Positions 19,930 through 62,215 of a stretch of DNA of 64,000 nucleotides are shown here, piece by piece. The notes beneath the pieces were generated by a model that ran no database searches, was not told where the DNA came from, and saw only the letters and a program-made list of their open reading frames with translations. Where the stretch lies: assembly GCA_007922305.1 (NCBI GenBank), contig ML677374.1, positions 5,591,991 to 5,655,990 on the forward strand, in the 5' to 3' direction. Each line of letters begins with the position of its first letter. Positions within the stretch are counted from its first letter, which is position 1. The translations under genes and the position numbers were made by a program. The stretch comes from Dermatemys mawii (Eukaryota > Chordata > Testudines > Dermatemydidae).

Positions 19930-20060
19930 CTGCTACGTTGCTCCTTCGCCCTGGCTCCTCACTGACAGTATTTGGGACCCTCTCGGGGACTGACACCTAG
20001 CACCCGCTTACGCCAATAGCCAATCACCACGCCGGAGAGGCAGGACCCTCTGTCCTGTCA
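19930..20060 (-). other. BCAS3: BCAS3 non-coding exon 1 (5' UTR)
   Basis: A CAG|GTAAGG donor with the last exon base at 19930 lies at the edge of the CpG island on the BCAS3 strand, and exon 2 carries an acceptor 7 bp before its ATG. No ATG occurs in the proposed exon on the coding strand. The 5' limit is not visible and was set near the inverted CCAAT boxes around 20013-20026; the true start could be nearer 20000. Confidence 0.6.
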
Positions 20061-20198
20061 CCCAATCCCACTCCCCCGTGATACAGCAGTGGGCGGGACA
20101 CCGATGACATGAACGTCGCTTGCGCCGGCTCACTGGCCAGACTAGGTTGAGAAAACAGAGCTGCAGCCTGGGCCCGTTTAGTTTTGTTTACATCCAGA

Positions 20199-20208
20199 TC
20201 TCGCGAGA
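20199..20208. promoter_or_regulatory. TCTCGCGAGA palindromic promoter element
   Basis: A perfect 10-bp palindrome TCTCGCGAGA in the CpG island. This motif is enriched in vertebrate TATA-less CpG-island promoters and is known as the unmethylated-DNA site of BANP. Function here is inferred from motif identity and position. Confidence 0.65.
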
Positions 20209-20348
20209 GCCACCGTGAGAGCCCGACGCACGTGCAGGGAGGCAAAGCCCGGGAGCCTGTCAGTCACGGACCAAGGGCCAATCAGAAGAAAAGACCTTCA
20301 ATCCCGGCCCTATCCAGGCGCTGCCGTCCGCTTCGTCGTTATGTAATC

Positions 20349-20357
20349 CCGGAAGTG
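20349..20357 (+). promoter_or_regulatory. ETS-family site (CCGGAAGTG)
   Basis: A consensus ETS/GABPA-type core CCGGAAGTG in the BCAS3 CpG island. Common in housekeeping promoters; occupancy is unknown. Confidence 0.45.
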
Positions 20358-21264
20358 GCCTGGCTGAGGCAACGACAGGGACCCAGCAGTCCCGTCGTGG
20401 GTAGGCGCCGCCCTGTCATGGGGGGGGGGAAGCGGGACGGACCGGGACAGTCCGAGGGGGAGGGGGATAAAGGCGGTGACGAGGCCAGGCTGAGACGGCC
20501 CGGGAACGGCACTGCCCTGCGGGCGGGATGAGACAAGGGGAGACCTGGCCGCGGAAACGGGGTGTCACAGGAGGACGCCCCCGACCCCCGACAGGGAGCT
20601 GTCCCGTCATAACGGGCCGGGCCGGCAGGGCCCGCGCCTGCTGGCCAGAGCCGCCCAAGACGCGTGTTTGGACGGGGCAGCGGTGGGGGTAACAACTCCA
20701 AGTCACTGCCCCCAAGACGGACCTGAACGAGCGTCCCAGAGGCCCTGGAGCCGCGCGGTGAATGAAGGCAGCCCCGCAAAATTGACCTGCGGGGTGGCGG
20801 CATCAGTTAGTAAGACCGGCTGTGGTGAGATCAGGGCTAAACTGGCCACTCTCGCTGCAGCAGCAGGCCCCGCGATTAGAGAATAGAGTCCTTCCCCCTA
20901 CCACCAATACATTCCGCAATCACCCTCTGTGGGCACATGCTGCCTGCAGGTGGCAAACTCCATCTTCCTCACAACGGCCCTGTCCTGAGAGAGCTGTGCC
21001 AGCCAGCTTAGAAATAAAATGACATGCACAGAACAAGCAGTTGCATCAGCTGCCCTTACAATTACAAGATGACTGCCACTGTTGTTGCACCATGTGTCAC
21101 CAATAGGAAAATTCATATAGAGAAACTGCAAATGACACCACCACACATTTCCATCATCCAGAAAGATTCAATTGTGTGATTACTGATGTACATCAGTTAC
21201 AAGAGTGAATGGGAGTTAGGCCCTTGACAGAAAAAAAAAAAGAGGAGAGGGTCCCTAACTGGAA

Positions 21265-21760
21265 AAGATGCACTGTTTCTCAAATGTAGCTGCATGTGGG
21301 CACCAGAGACTTTCTTGCAGCCATAGTCTCCTAGGTGGGGGGAAGCAACAGCCCCTCTCCTAGGGCTGCCAGCAGAAAAGCTGGAGGAGAAAACAGCTTG
21401 TGTGAATTTCCCACCTTCCTAGAGGTGGTGGGGTTGGGCTTCAGCCCTTGCATGATGGGTGGTAGGCTCCAGCTATGGGCTCCATCCCCACACCCCATTC
21501 TCTACCCATGGGGGTTTTGGTTCCATTCCCTGGCTGTGAGGTGATGGGCTCTGGGCCAAAACTCACCTTTCCCAATTGCCCCTGATCGCTGTTGCCTCCA
21601 TAAGCATCAGCTCATCCAGGGCCTAATTTGGGCCTAGGCTTGCCAGGACTGAGTACAGCTGCTATGAAAAGTTATATTTGTATGTTTGTTAATATCACCT
21701 TTCACAGCAGACTTACCCGCTAGCGAGTCTTTTTTAAAAAATAAAAAACAACAACAAAAG
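21265..21760. repeat. Probable interspersed repeat, class uncertain
   Basis: Phrases such as TGTTTCTCAAATGTAGCTGC near the left and CCAGGACTGAGTACAGCTGC near the right recur widely in turtle DNA as I know it. No inverted ends or coding were identified. Confidence 0.4.
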
Positions 21761-22035
21761 AAACTAAGAAAAAAGACAAGAATGTATAAAGCACCTTATT
21801 TGTGTTTCTATTCTGTTTAGGTGGAGTAAAGAATAGAGACAACTGTGAAAAAAAATTATTACTGAGTCTGCAAACAAATTACAATGATTTGGACATGTAT
21901 ATGTGGATTTTTATTTTTCTTAAAGTTAAGTATCTTAGGAAAAATTGTCAAAGAGGCCACCAGAAAAAATTGGTGGCCACACAACCACCAAAAATATATA
22001 TATATCACCCCTTATACTGAGAGGTAGTAGGGCCT

Positions 22036-22430
22036 GCAGTCCCAAAGCTCTTTGAGAGTGGATGTAAGCATGCCCCTCAATTAACAATTGTCAGGATGCG
22101 TTAATCAGAAGCCCTCCACTTAAGACAAAAAGGGATTGTGAACTTTTCCAAGAGTTTGAGCTGAGGTGATCGTGATCTTTTGCTGAGTAGTGTTTGTGTG
22201 GGAAGGCAGAAGAGGAAAAGCAAGCAAGCAAGCTAGGCATTAACTAGTGAGTGCCATGGGTGATCCTAGAAAAACCTAGGCAGAGACTTTTTGTGTCTGT
22301 TCAGTAGGCTAAAGAGACTAGAGACTGTAAGCTAATACTGTTCCTGTTGTGCCTGGTTCTTCCTAGACTCAGAGATAACAGGATGGTGTAGAGTCCTTGT
22401 AAATAAACAAGATTGCATCCAAACAAATAC
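22036..22430 (+). repeat. Possible LTR fragment
   Basis: Contains an AATAAA (in TGTAAATAAACAAGATTGCA at about 22398-22417) preceded by a T/G-rich block, resembling the R region of a retroviral LTR. No target duplication or partner was found, so this is a weak call. Confidence 0.25.
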
Positions 22431-24536
22431 CATACTCCCATCAATTTGTTACCAGCAAGAACATCCCCAAAGCCCCAAACTTTGAATAGACACTCAGGTC
22501 AAAGAGGGGCAATGCTTTTAACAAACTTGTCCTGTAGAGCAATATTAGATAGGTTTGGAGTTAGAATATTACAGGGACTCTTCCTTCCCAGCCTGAAGAA
22601 ATGTTCACATGTTAAGTTCCTATATCGGTTAACTGTCCCACAATAGAGAGAGTTGCCCTTACAGAAAAAGACCTGGAGTTTTTGGTTGAATATGTTAGAC
22701 TGCACAATGGTGACTTGAATCTCTCTCTCTCACACCACTAGTTGAAACACTCCTTGCACATACTATAATTTTGTTTCACAATGAAAAATGTTTGAAGGCT
22801 ATGACTCAACAGGCCTAATTTGATTTAGTGCTGCCTCTTAACGAGACCTGTCAGCTGTAAATTTTATTTTTTCCTTATCCTGATTGATTAATTATGTGGA
22901 GACAAATGACATCAAAATAGGCAAAGCTGATAAAAGGGTAAGCTCTAGCTAGTTTACAGTAGTAAGCAAAATATATTCTAAAAAATGGTAGGGAATGATT
23001 GCTTTGGGGAATCTCCATTTGCAATTGCGAAAGTTTTATTGTACTATACTTTTCCCTTTCAGATAATTCTCTTTGCTTATTTTATTCAAAACTAAGAAAG
23101 TAGACATTAAACTGAAGACGACTGCTGCTGCAAACAGAGATAACTCAGCAGCCCTAGATGAGTACTATGGGAAACAGGAGGAAAGGGGGCAGTGAGGAAG
23201 GAGTGTCAGGGAAAAGAGGTCACACTTACCTGAGTGCACGTGCTTGATGATATATTCAAATTTTGCTTCAACATATATAGTCAGAAAGAAGTGAACATGT
23301 GCCAATGGATACAAAGTCTTTTTTATCAGTGTATTTGCATGTACCTTGTGATAGAGATTCACGTAATTCTTAATGTGTTACAGCCAGGTTTTCCTTGTGG
23401 GGAAACAAAGTCATCCTTTTAAAAAAAAAGACTGAACATCTCACCAGTCTTTCACTACAAACCTGTAGAGTCTTGTAGACTCGTGAAGAATTGTTTGAAT
23501 TCCATGGCAGATAGGCAGCTAAGTAGGATCTATTAAAATGCTTTGAAATTTAAAGATAAAAAATGCAGTTATTTGCTTAACTAAAAATGGTTTACTAAGA
23601 ATCAAAATTAAAACCAGCAATTAATATTTTGGACTTATAATATTACAGATCAGTAAGTCAAATATAGCTACTCAGCTGCTAGTTAAGAACTGCTTTTTTG
23701 TGTATAAATTTCTGTGCAACAGTAAAAATCATGATCCTAGCAAAAACTGTTAAGTATGGGTTACAATCCCATAGTATGAGAAATAATTTATTTTAAGGAC
23801 CAATCCAGACCATACATTATTTATATCTAGAATAGATGTTGTTACATTCATTGGACGAAAGAGAATTACACATTTTCAGAAAGCCTATGATTCCATTTGG
23901 GGTTTCTGTAGCCATAGTAACATGTAGGTAGCAGAGCTAATTTTAGCCTGTGGTTTTATTGTTCCAGTATTAAAGAATTAAGTTCCAAAAATATAATCCT
24001 GGCCATTGATGTAATTCTAGAATACTGGCCTTTTCCTTGCACATTTAAAAGCAAGTCACTCGTAGGACCCTTCTGGCCATAACATACCCACCTACCACAA
24101 AACACATTCAGTATAAAATGCCATAGTGTATATTCAGTCCATAGCCAGACCAGTGCCTGGAATGTTCTGCACCGCAAAATGTAAATTAGAATAAAGATAA
24201 AGCAAGCATGATGATTAACTAGACAACAGACGTGACCAGCTCAGAAAAACAGGCTACACCACCACCATGTCCCCAATAAAGTGAAAAAAGGTCTGTCTAT
24301 TGATCATAAAAGTACTGACCAAACTGGGAGACTGCTCAAAGACAGACAAATAGGCTTTGGTGGACACCTTCAGGGAAAACACTCTACAGACTGAGTTTCT
24401 AAACCAAGAAGTCCTTGCTGACAGCTCAGCAAGACCTTGAGAGAAATAAAGGCCAACCCAATTAACTCCAAATGCCTTAGAAAGACATATTGGGACAGAA
24501 TTTTAATGTGTTACTATAGAATTAATTTTTCATAGT

Positions 24537-24600
24537 AATTAAAGATGGAAAGGACTTAAGTCATCAAGTCAAGTGCTCACCACTAGTATATGCTGTTTGA
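24537..24600 (-). repeat. Short CR1/SINE 3'-end relic
   Basis: GATGGAAAGGACTTAAGTCATCAAGTCAAG resembles, with mismatches, the GGAAAGACC...GTCATC...AGTCCAG tail shared by CR1 and Cry SINEs. Too short for a firm family call. Confidence 0.35.
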
Positions 24601-25756
24601 TTTAACACTGTATTTGCCTATGTCCCTTTAAACATTCTGTGAAGTACTATAGGAACAATACAAATCTTAACTTCCAACTGAAAAATACAAATACAGTAAA
24701 GCTCTGTCAACTGAGGAGTTATACATTACCCAAAATCCAGTCGGTCAATCTATGCACTACAAGTATTGTTAGTGACCCAATAAGTTTAGCCCAGAGTACC
24801 ATGTTAATACTAACATGTTGAGTAGGGAGCTAGCAAAATATGTATACTAAACATGTTTTGAAAGGTTGTAGTAATTACCTCAAGTCAATGGTGTGAGGAT
24901 TAATTTGTAAAGCACTTTTGAGTTGCTCTCTCAAAAGACCCTGTAGAATGTCAACAGTCAAACTGCATATTTAAGATTAAGCATTGACCAGTTACATTTA
25001 ATGACAAATTGCAGCCCACCAGGATAACATACAACACTTCATCTTGTTCTGAGTGGCTAAGATCCTTATGTATCAAGACAGAGCAACGGACTCGGAAGTC
25101 ATTTTTATTGGCCAAAGCAGCATAATTAAAAATAAAGGCAATCTCGTTTAGCCATGTTTCACTCATGGACCAAACTTAATGCAGGGGAGGCGGGGTTGGT
25201 AAGCAAAAAGAGTTGGACATCTTTCTTCTCCCATGTAATAAATGGATAGTGGCTCTGATGGAAGATAAGAGTTGTTTGTTGATGATTCCAGATCCTCTGA
25301 GTGGTGTACACAAGGAAGAACCTACACGCTCTTCCTCCCTTCTATTTTGTCTGCCTCAACTTCGTTTCTATAGTGTTCAGTTGAAGCGCATCAAACTTAC
25401 ACAAATAGTGGGTGTATTTGGAGAAACAGCAGCTCTAACATCGAAACCCTGCAAAATGCCACTGATTCTCCCGTAAAAAATAGACTGGTTAGTGAAGGAG
25501 AGATACTGGAAGATAAAGCAAAACCCTTCACTGAAAATGAGGATGGACATTCGTCTAGAATGAAGAATGGAGAAATACAGTGGTAAGAGCAAAAGTGCGT
25601 AAGAATCTTGATAGCTCCAGCATTCCTGTTACAGAGATTGGGAGTAGGTGGTGGGGTGGGAAGGACAGTTATTTGGATATCAATGGCTTTTCAGGATATA
25701 TTTGTGTGTTACTATAAATAACCCTGCATAACAACTGTTATGGACACTTTGTAAAG

Positions 25757-25775
25757 GTATGTATGTATGTATGTA
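25757..25775 (+). repeat. (GTAT)n microsatellite
   Basis: Four and three-quarter perfect GTAT units. Confidence 0.9.
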
Positions 25776-26249
25776 ACTATAAATGGCATTAGATCAGTTT
25801 TTTTTTTAAACTCAACATGTGCAGGATGAACAGATTGGTACGCACTCAAGAAAGTTTTCCACAACATGCTGGCATAAACCTTTGAGATTTATCTCCCTCT
25901 GAAGCACTGAATAAGGACTATAAATATCAGGCGGGCATATTTTTCCTGATCAAAATTACCTGCGGAGCCAGGCAGGAGGGAGGCAAAGCGTGCAGAGAAA
26001 GCAGTTGACTTCTGTAATCCAAGTCTATATTTCTCATTCCAAAAATCCTCTCCATGGCACATCACACTATCTACCCTCCCTCTTTTTTTTTAAATAAAGC
26101 GCAGAATTGGGAATCATTTCATAAAAATGGGGTTGGTTTTTTTTTTAGGACAGAGAAGGAACCATTTAATAGTTGCATAATTACACAAAACCACAGTGTT
26201 TAAATAATTTGAGCGTAACACACTGTACATAAAGAACAAAGACACCCCA

Positions 26250-27154
26250 AGCAAGTTTTCACTTGTTTTATTTTGGTGAACATACATATGGTCCACATAC
26301 TCAGTGAAAACTGTAAATCACAAAATAATTTGATGACTTACATTGCAAAGGAATTAGCAGTACCATCAGTTAGTGGAATAACAAAAAATGCCTTTATGGG
26401 ACATGTATATTAAAAGGAATACCACTACCAAATGCCTGGATAAAAATGCCATAAATTACTACGAGGATGAGAATGGCTTTGTAGGATGCATGGGGGTTTT
26501 CAGAAATTAAAAAAAGTTATAATTTGTTTTGCTAAATACTTTGACAATTAAGGTTACAAAAAATACAACTGAATAAGATACTGCATAGTATTTTAATTAA
26601 GATAAAGAAATTGATACTGAGCTGTGTAAAGTAACACAACTTCTCTGCTTCATTTCATTTCTGAATAGAGAAATCTAAAATTTAAGAACAAAAAATAGGC
26701 CTAGAGTATGCTCTAAAAGACACACTTTGGGTTGAACGTATAGTACTAAGAAAATACATATCTTCCATTCTATGTAATAATTTACTTCAGTTAAAAAGTT
26801 GTGAAATTCTCATCACAAGAAGCTTATACAAATTCATGACTTTAGTAAATTAACAAAAAAGATTAAACATTTTCTTTTAAACAAGGTTTAGCCCTGTTGT
26901 AACAATTATACAAGGGGGAAAGAGAGACTACGTTTGTCTAAAGGAGTACAAATTTACACACATTTTACAGCGACTTATACCCTACACATCTACAAAATTC
27001 ACAGTTATAATACAAGCAGTACAAGGCTGAGAATAAAGCTGTTCGATACCAAAAAGTTTTCTACTTTAAAAAAAAGATAAACAGGAAGAGTTTCAAATTT
27101 CTGCACCAACTTCAAAATTCTAATCAGACCAAACTGTGCTCTCACAAACCCACT
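26250..27154 (-). other. PPM1D: PPM1D 3' UTR
   Basis: AT-rich sequence after the PPM1D stop, with no long open frame on the coding strand. The end is placed just after the AATAAA on the minus strand at 26267-26272. That gives a UTR of about 0.9 kb, similar to the mammalian transcript. The exact cleavage site is inferred. Confidence 0.6.
26267..26272 (-). promoter_or_regulatory. PPM1D: Candidate PPM1D polyadenylation signal
   Basis: AATAAA on the minus strand (TTTATT on plus), 883 bp after the PPM1D stop. It is the first canonical hexamer I see downstream of the stop on that strand. Use is inferred, not shown. Confidence 0.5.
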
Positions 27155-58417
<31,263 letters not shown>

Positions 58418-58537
58418 GGGGGGGACCGGAGCCGGGGCTGGAGCCGCTTCTCCGACGGTAGCAGGCCCCCAAAGAACCGGCGCGGGGTCTCCAGCCGAGC
58501 GGCTCTAGCGCGCTCCCCCGCCCGCCGCGGCCGGTGA

Positions 58538-58570
58538 CTATTGTTTACGTTCGAGGCGCTGTTCGGGCAT
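58538..58570 (-). CDS. Candidate PPM1D upstream ORF (10 codons)
   Basis: A short reading frame in the PPM1D leader: ATG at 58570-58568 encodes MPEQRLERKQ and stops with TAG at 58540-58538, 120 bp before the PPM1D ATG. The ATG lies inside the p53-type half-site. It would be translated only from transcripts starting upstream of 58570. The start context (GACATGC) has a purine at -3 but no G at +4. Confidence 0.35.
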   Translation of the reverse strand: MPEQRLERKQ

Positions 58571-58574
58571 GTCC
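58565..58574 (-). promoter_or_regulatory. PPM1D: p53-type half-site in PPM1D leader
   Basis: The 10-mer GGACATGCCC (minus strand) is a perfect RRRCWWGYYY p53 half-site. It is followed directly by GAACA, a further RRRCW quarter-site, giving a three-quarter site. A conserved p53 response element in the PPM1D 5' UTR is established in mammals, so position and context fit. Binding here is inferred. Confidence 0.6.
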
Positions 58575-59014
58575 GAGGCACAGAACGCGGCGCTCGTGTA
58601 ACAATCCCCGATGGAACCCGCAGAACCTGAGCGTTCCAAGGCGCAGCGCCCCCTGCCGCCCGCCAGGGCTCACTGTCCCGCCAGCTCCGCCGCTCGAAAC
58701 AGCGCCCCCGTACGCCAGTCCCGGACTCGGGCCTTGCAACGACCCTCTGCAGAGCTCGGCCTTGTAACCATTGTCTACCGTGCGTTAAAAACTTCTGCTG
58801 GTCCTGGGTCCACTTCAGACGCTTCTCTGGAGGGTGACCACTGACCAGTTAGCAAGTATGAATAATCAGGACGGGGGGTGGGGAGTATATATATTGGGAC
58901 AGGTATATATAGGCAGAAATAGTTTAAGTAGTTTGAACTTTTCTTTCATTGTTTCAAATGAGGAAAGCTGGTGGCATCTAAAAGTGGGAAATACTGATTC
59001 ATGCCTATTTTATA

Positions 59015-59347
59015 CAGTAGACTCTCCATTATTCATGACGATAGGGAAAAAATTAATCCTGGTTAATAAAATCCCGGATAATCACGATCCATAGGAAATA
59101 TGTGGAGGGAGCGTTGGTTCACCAGCCACCCTGCACCAGGGGGAGGGGGAGAGGGTGTTGGTTCACTGCCGGTTCACGTGCCGGTTCTTTGGGGGCTGCC
59201 CTGTGCCCTGGTGGGGTTTTTGTTTTTTTTGTGCTTGGGACTGCAGCAAAGCCAGAACCGGCCCTGCAAGTTATGCGTCTTTTTTTTTGAGAACCTGGTT
59301 AATCCACATCCTGATTAACCCAATCCTGCATAATCGAGAGTCTACTG
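59015..59347. mobile_element. Tigger/pogo-like non-autonomous DNA transposon
   Basis: Terminal inverted repeats CAGTAGACTCTCCATTAT (left) and CAGTAGACTCTCGATTAT (complement of the right) are flanked by TA on both sides (59013-59014, 59348-59349). The CAGTAGA.TCTC end with a TA duplication is characteristic of Tigger elements. The 333-bp body carries no transposase. Confidence 0.8.
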
Positions 59348-60140
59348 TATATCCACCATGTCAATGCTATCCCCCACTATATCAATGATACTTTTAACTT
59401 CTGTAGCACCTGATGGTCTTAAAACATGTTACAGGCATTAATAAATCGGAATGATCTTGGGAGATAAATATCCCTACAGTAGTTTACAGCTTGGTATACA
59501 TACACAGAGACACTACATTGTTTGCAGAGATCACGCAGCAAGTCGCTACAAGAAGAAGGTACAGAACCCAGAAGTCCTGCTTCTTTCACCTCTGCTTGAA
59601 CCAGCAGAGAAGACTTCTTAGGTAAATCAACCACATTAAGACATCTCTTTTACCACAGTGGTTAAAATATTATTTATGAAATTAAATAAGACAGACACAG
59701 CATATCCTGAGAAGCTTTCTACAATCCAGAAAAACAAGATCACTCTATTTCCTTTTCGACTGATAGACAACTGCAAACCAAACAATTGCGAACAGGATAA
59801 CTGGCATTATAAACATCTATAAATGATCACTATTGACATCAGTAGATGAACAGAGCCAATTAACATCAGGGTGTAGTCAGAAAACAGTACTCCCCGCTTG
59901 AAGTGAGTGACAAGAAAAATACAGAATAATAATACCATGGTGTCTGTTTCATCCAAGGACCTATTAAAGTCTCACAACACCACTAAGAAATACAGTAAGG
60001 AAATATTCCCACGTCACAGATGTGTAGGCACAGAAGTTGTTATTAAACACAGATTTTCATTAAGTCTAAATGATGCTTTCTAAAACACGTAAAAGATCAG
60101 GTCCCTTGCTTTGAGGGAGCACATCATGGGCACACAGGGC

Positions 60141-60325
60141 CAGGAATAAGAACATAGGACTGGACAGGACCTCCCAGGTCACTGAATCCAGTCCCCTGCT
60201 ATCAGACAACCCATCAGATAATCCCATTCATAAATTTATCAGGCTCCCTATTAAAAGTAGTTAAGTTGTTTTCCCCAACTAGATTGAAAGGTTGTTCCAA
60301 TATTTATTGGGACAAATCTTGCTCT
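60141..60325 (-). mobile_element. CR1 LINE 3' fragment
   Basis: On plus, ACATAGGACTGGACAGGACC, TGAATCCAGTCCCCTGCTAT and CAGATAATCCCATTCATAAA follow the reverse-complement order of a turtle CR1 3' UTR. Diverged. Confidence 0.65.
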
Positions 60326-61278
60326 GATTCTGCACAGTATAATCCTCCCTGAAGTTAAATGGATGAATTGTACAGGTTGTAGATCATGGCAAATCCTTAT
60401 TCCTGTTGTTAGATTTAAAAGATGAATTAAAACCAAGCAGACTAACTCCTATTTTTGTGCCCTATGTATATGCATACAGGTTATTCTGATATTTGTGAAG
60501 CTCACCAAAATAGGGGAAAGTCAAGGGGAATATCTAATTCATTTTGATGATTAAAAGAGCCAGTGGTTTATGAATTTCAGTATGTTCCTTTTTCCCCCTT
60601 TTCATCCTGATGAGATGTCATTTTGTGCTTCCAAATGGAATTCAACATTTCATAATTCGTTGTTGATGTTGCATTCTGGCCAAATTGATTTATGTCTGGC
60701 GACTGGAATTATTTATCAAATATTTTATAATCAAAGCATTTTACCTCACACAGATTATACAAGAGTGGGTGTTTTTTGCTGTATAACAGCCACACCTCAA
60801 ATTTGCAACTGGACACACAAAATAATCCCAAAACAAATGTTTTAGAATATCTTGGGTGTGGTGTTGCTGCTGTTAATGCAGCATGGTAAAGTACATTCCT
60901 ATTTGGTAATTTGTTCTTGTATTCTTATAGACTTCAAAAAAGCTCAGTTCAACACACACAGATACAGTAATCTTGCAGTGACAAAACTTGTATACAAAGG
61001 GTGTACAGGTGGGTAGAGAAAGATGTTGGTTTCATGAAGACTCATCACTTAGGCCTCACACTTCAAGACCCAAATAGTCTGCATATATCAAGTGTAATTA
61101 ATCATTCCTATGTGCATTATTTGCCCATATGTATATATTTCCTTTTCCTAAAACCCACTGCCATTAGTTAAAATCAACAGGAAATGAGCAGAGAGATTTC
61201 ATACATATAACCTCTTACAGCTAAAGTAGTTGGGGAGTGGCAGGGTTGGTTTGGGTATTTTTTGTCATCAGGAGTAAG

Positions 61279-61563
61279 AGCTCATCTACAGGAAAAAGTT
61301 GCACCAGTATAACTTAAATTGGTATTTAAACCAAGATAGTTAAAGTGACACAATTGCTTGTGTACACTCTTATTTTGGTTTAAGACTGGCTGGTTGTAGT
61401 TTAGTTTAAACAAATTCCTTACAGATTTAAGTAAAATCAAAATAAGCCTAGTTTAAACCTAGTATTAAACTTAAGAGCATCAATGTTGTCTTTTATTCTG
61501 ATTTAACTCAGTTTATTTAAAATCCCATTTTAAACTAAACTTGTGCAACTTCTCATGTAGAAC
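61279..61563. mobile_element. MITE with inverted ends
   Basis: Left end CATCTACAGGAAAAAGTTGC pairs with the complement of GCAACTTCTCATGTAGAAC at the right end. The interior contains TTTAAAC/GTTTAAA inverted motifs. About 285 bp, no coding. Confidence 0.65.
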
Positions 61564-61764
61564 AATCCCACAATGCTGCTGTCCCCACAGCAGTAACCAC
61601 CTATGTCAAATTTTTGAACTCCTCTAGGGGTCGCAGTAACCAAAAGCTATATACATACACTTTTAAATCCCTAGCATGTTTCGGAAATGCCTTTCTTCCT
61701 GCTAGCTCATCTTTGCAAGCACACACAAATGGCGCCATGTAAAGCTAATGCTAAAACTTCAGCT

Positions 61765-62215
61765 AAACCTTTTGCTTCTGCCTGTTCCAGGAAAGAAATC
61801 CTGGATTTCCTGTTAAGGGGGAAAGAAACAGTGCTTCAAAATTCCCGGAAGAGTAAGATGTTTATTTGAACAGTACTAAGGAGATGCAGAAGCTGGGGTA
61901 CAGCCGCGATGAGTTCCAATGCTGGCCAAAGGAGAAGGAACTGCAACAGTCCTACCAAAAGGAGGGCAACAAAAAGCTCTGGTGCTGCTCCCCAGAACTA
62001 CTGCTACTACACAGAGCTAAATGCCATACTAAGTGGGAATGCCACCAGCACTCTGTGAGTGGCAGTGGACCGTTTGTGATTTCTGGATGATGGCACTCCA
62101 GAACTGTACAGTGATGAAGAGCTCACTGAGGAGGGAGGACACAGAAGATGCAGAGCCAACAGAGAGCCAGGTGCTCTTCTAGTCCCAGTTAAACCCAACC
62201 CAAATGAACCCTGAG
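61765..62215 (+). pseudogene. Degraded Harbinger-type MYB/SANT-like domain gene
   Basis: Two frames together resemble the MYB/SANT-like DNA-binding domain carried by Harbinger transposons and by the expanded MSANTD-like genes of turtles. The first frame (to 61869) has SRKEILDFLLRGKETVLQNS. After a frameshift, the second (61866-62090) has MQKLGYSRDEFQCWPKEKEL then QQSYQKEGNKKLW. The usual family order is a helix starting E-[IV]-L-D-L-L, then a GY.RD..QC...KEL...Y.K helix, which matches. Downstream, an acidic segment (DEELTEEGG) fits the family linker. The frameshift, the stop between the parts and missing aromatic residues indicate a dead copy. Family call by eye. Confidence 0.55.

Larger units (their letters stand above)
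19930..20880 (-). promoter_or_regulatory. BCAS3: BCAS3 promoter CpG island
   Basis: A GC-rich, CpG-dense island at the 5' end of BCAS3. It contains two adjacent ATTGGC elements on the BCAS3 strand (inverted CCAAT, about 20013-20026), a TCTCGCGAGA palindrome (20199-20208) and an ETS-type CCGGAAGTG (20349-20357). It has no obvious TATA box. The island extends 800 bp beyond the inferred start, so divergent transcription on plus is possible, but no spliced plus-strand gene was recognised. Confidence 0.75.
20881..26249. other. PPM1D-BCAS3 intergenic spacer
   Basis: About 5-6 kb between the PPM1D poly(A) site and the BCAS3 CpG island. It holds a probable interspersed repeat (about 21265-21760), a possible LTR fragment (about 22036-22430), a short CR1/SINE-like relic (about 24537-24600) and a GTAT microsatellite (25757-25775). 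I see nothing in 20900-21260, 22500-24530 and 24620-26240. No open frame there has recognisable similarity. Confidence 0.7.

Noticed and set aside
19052..19993. 313-codon plus-strand open frame, with overlapping 207-, 133-, 112- and 104-codon frames
   Set aside because: Produced by the C/T low-complexity tract (no TAA/TAG/TGA possible) and read through the N gap; composition is only Pro, Ser, Leu or Gly, Glu, Arg.
20184..20803. Plus 115-codon and minus 154-codon frames in the BCAS3 CpG island
   Set aside because: GC-rich island frames with Arg/Pro/Gly composition, no recognisable domain and no splice-supported structure.
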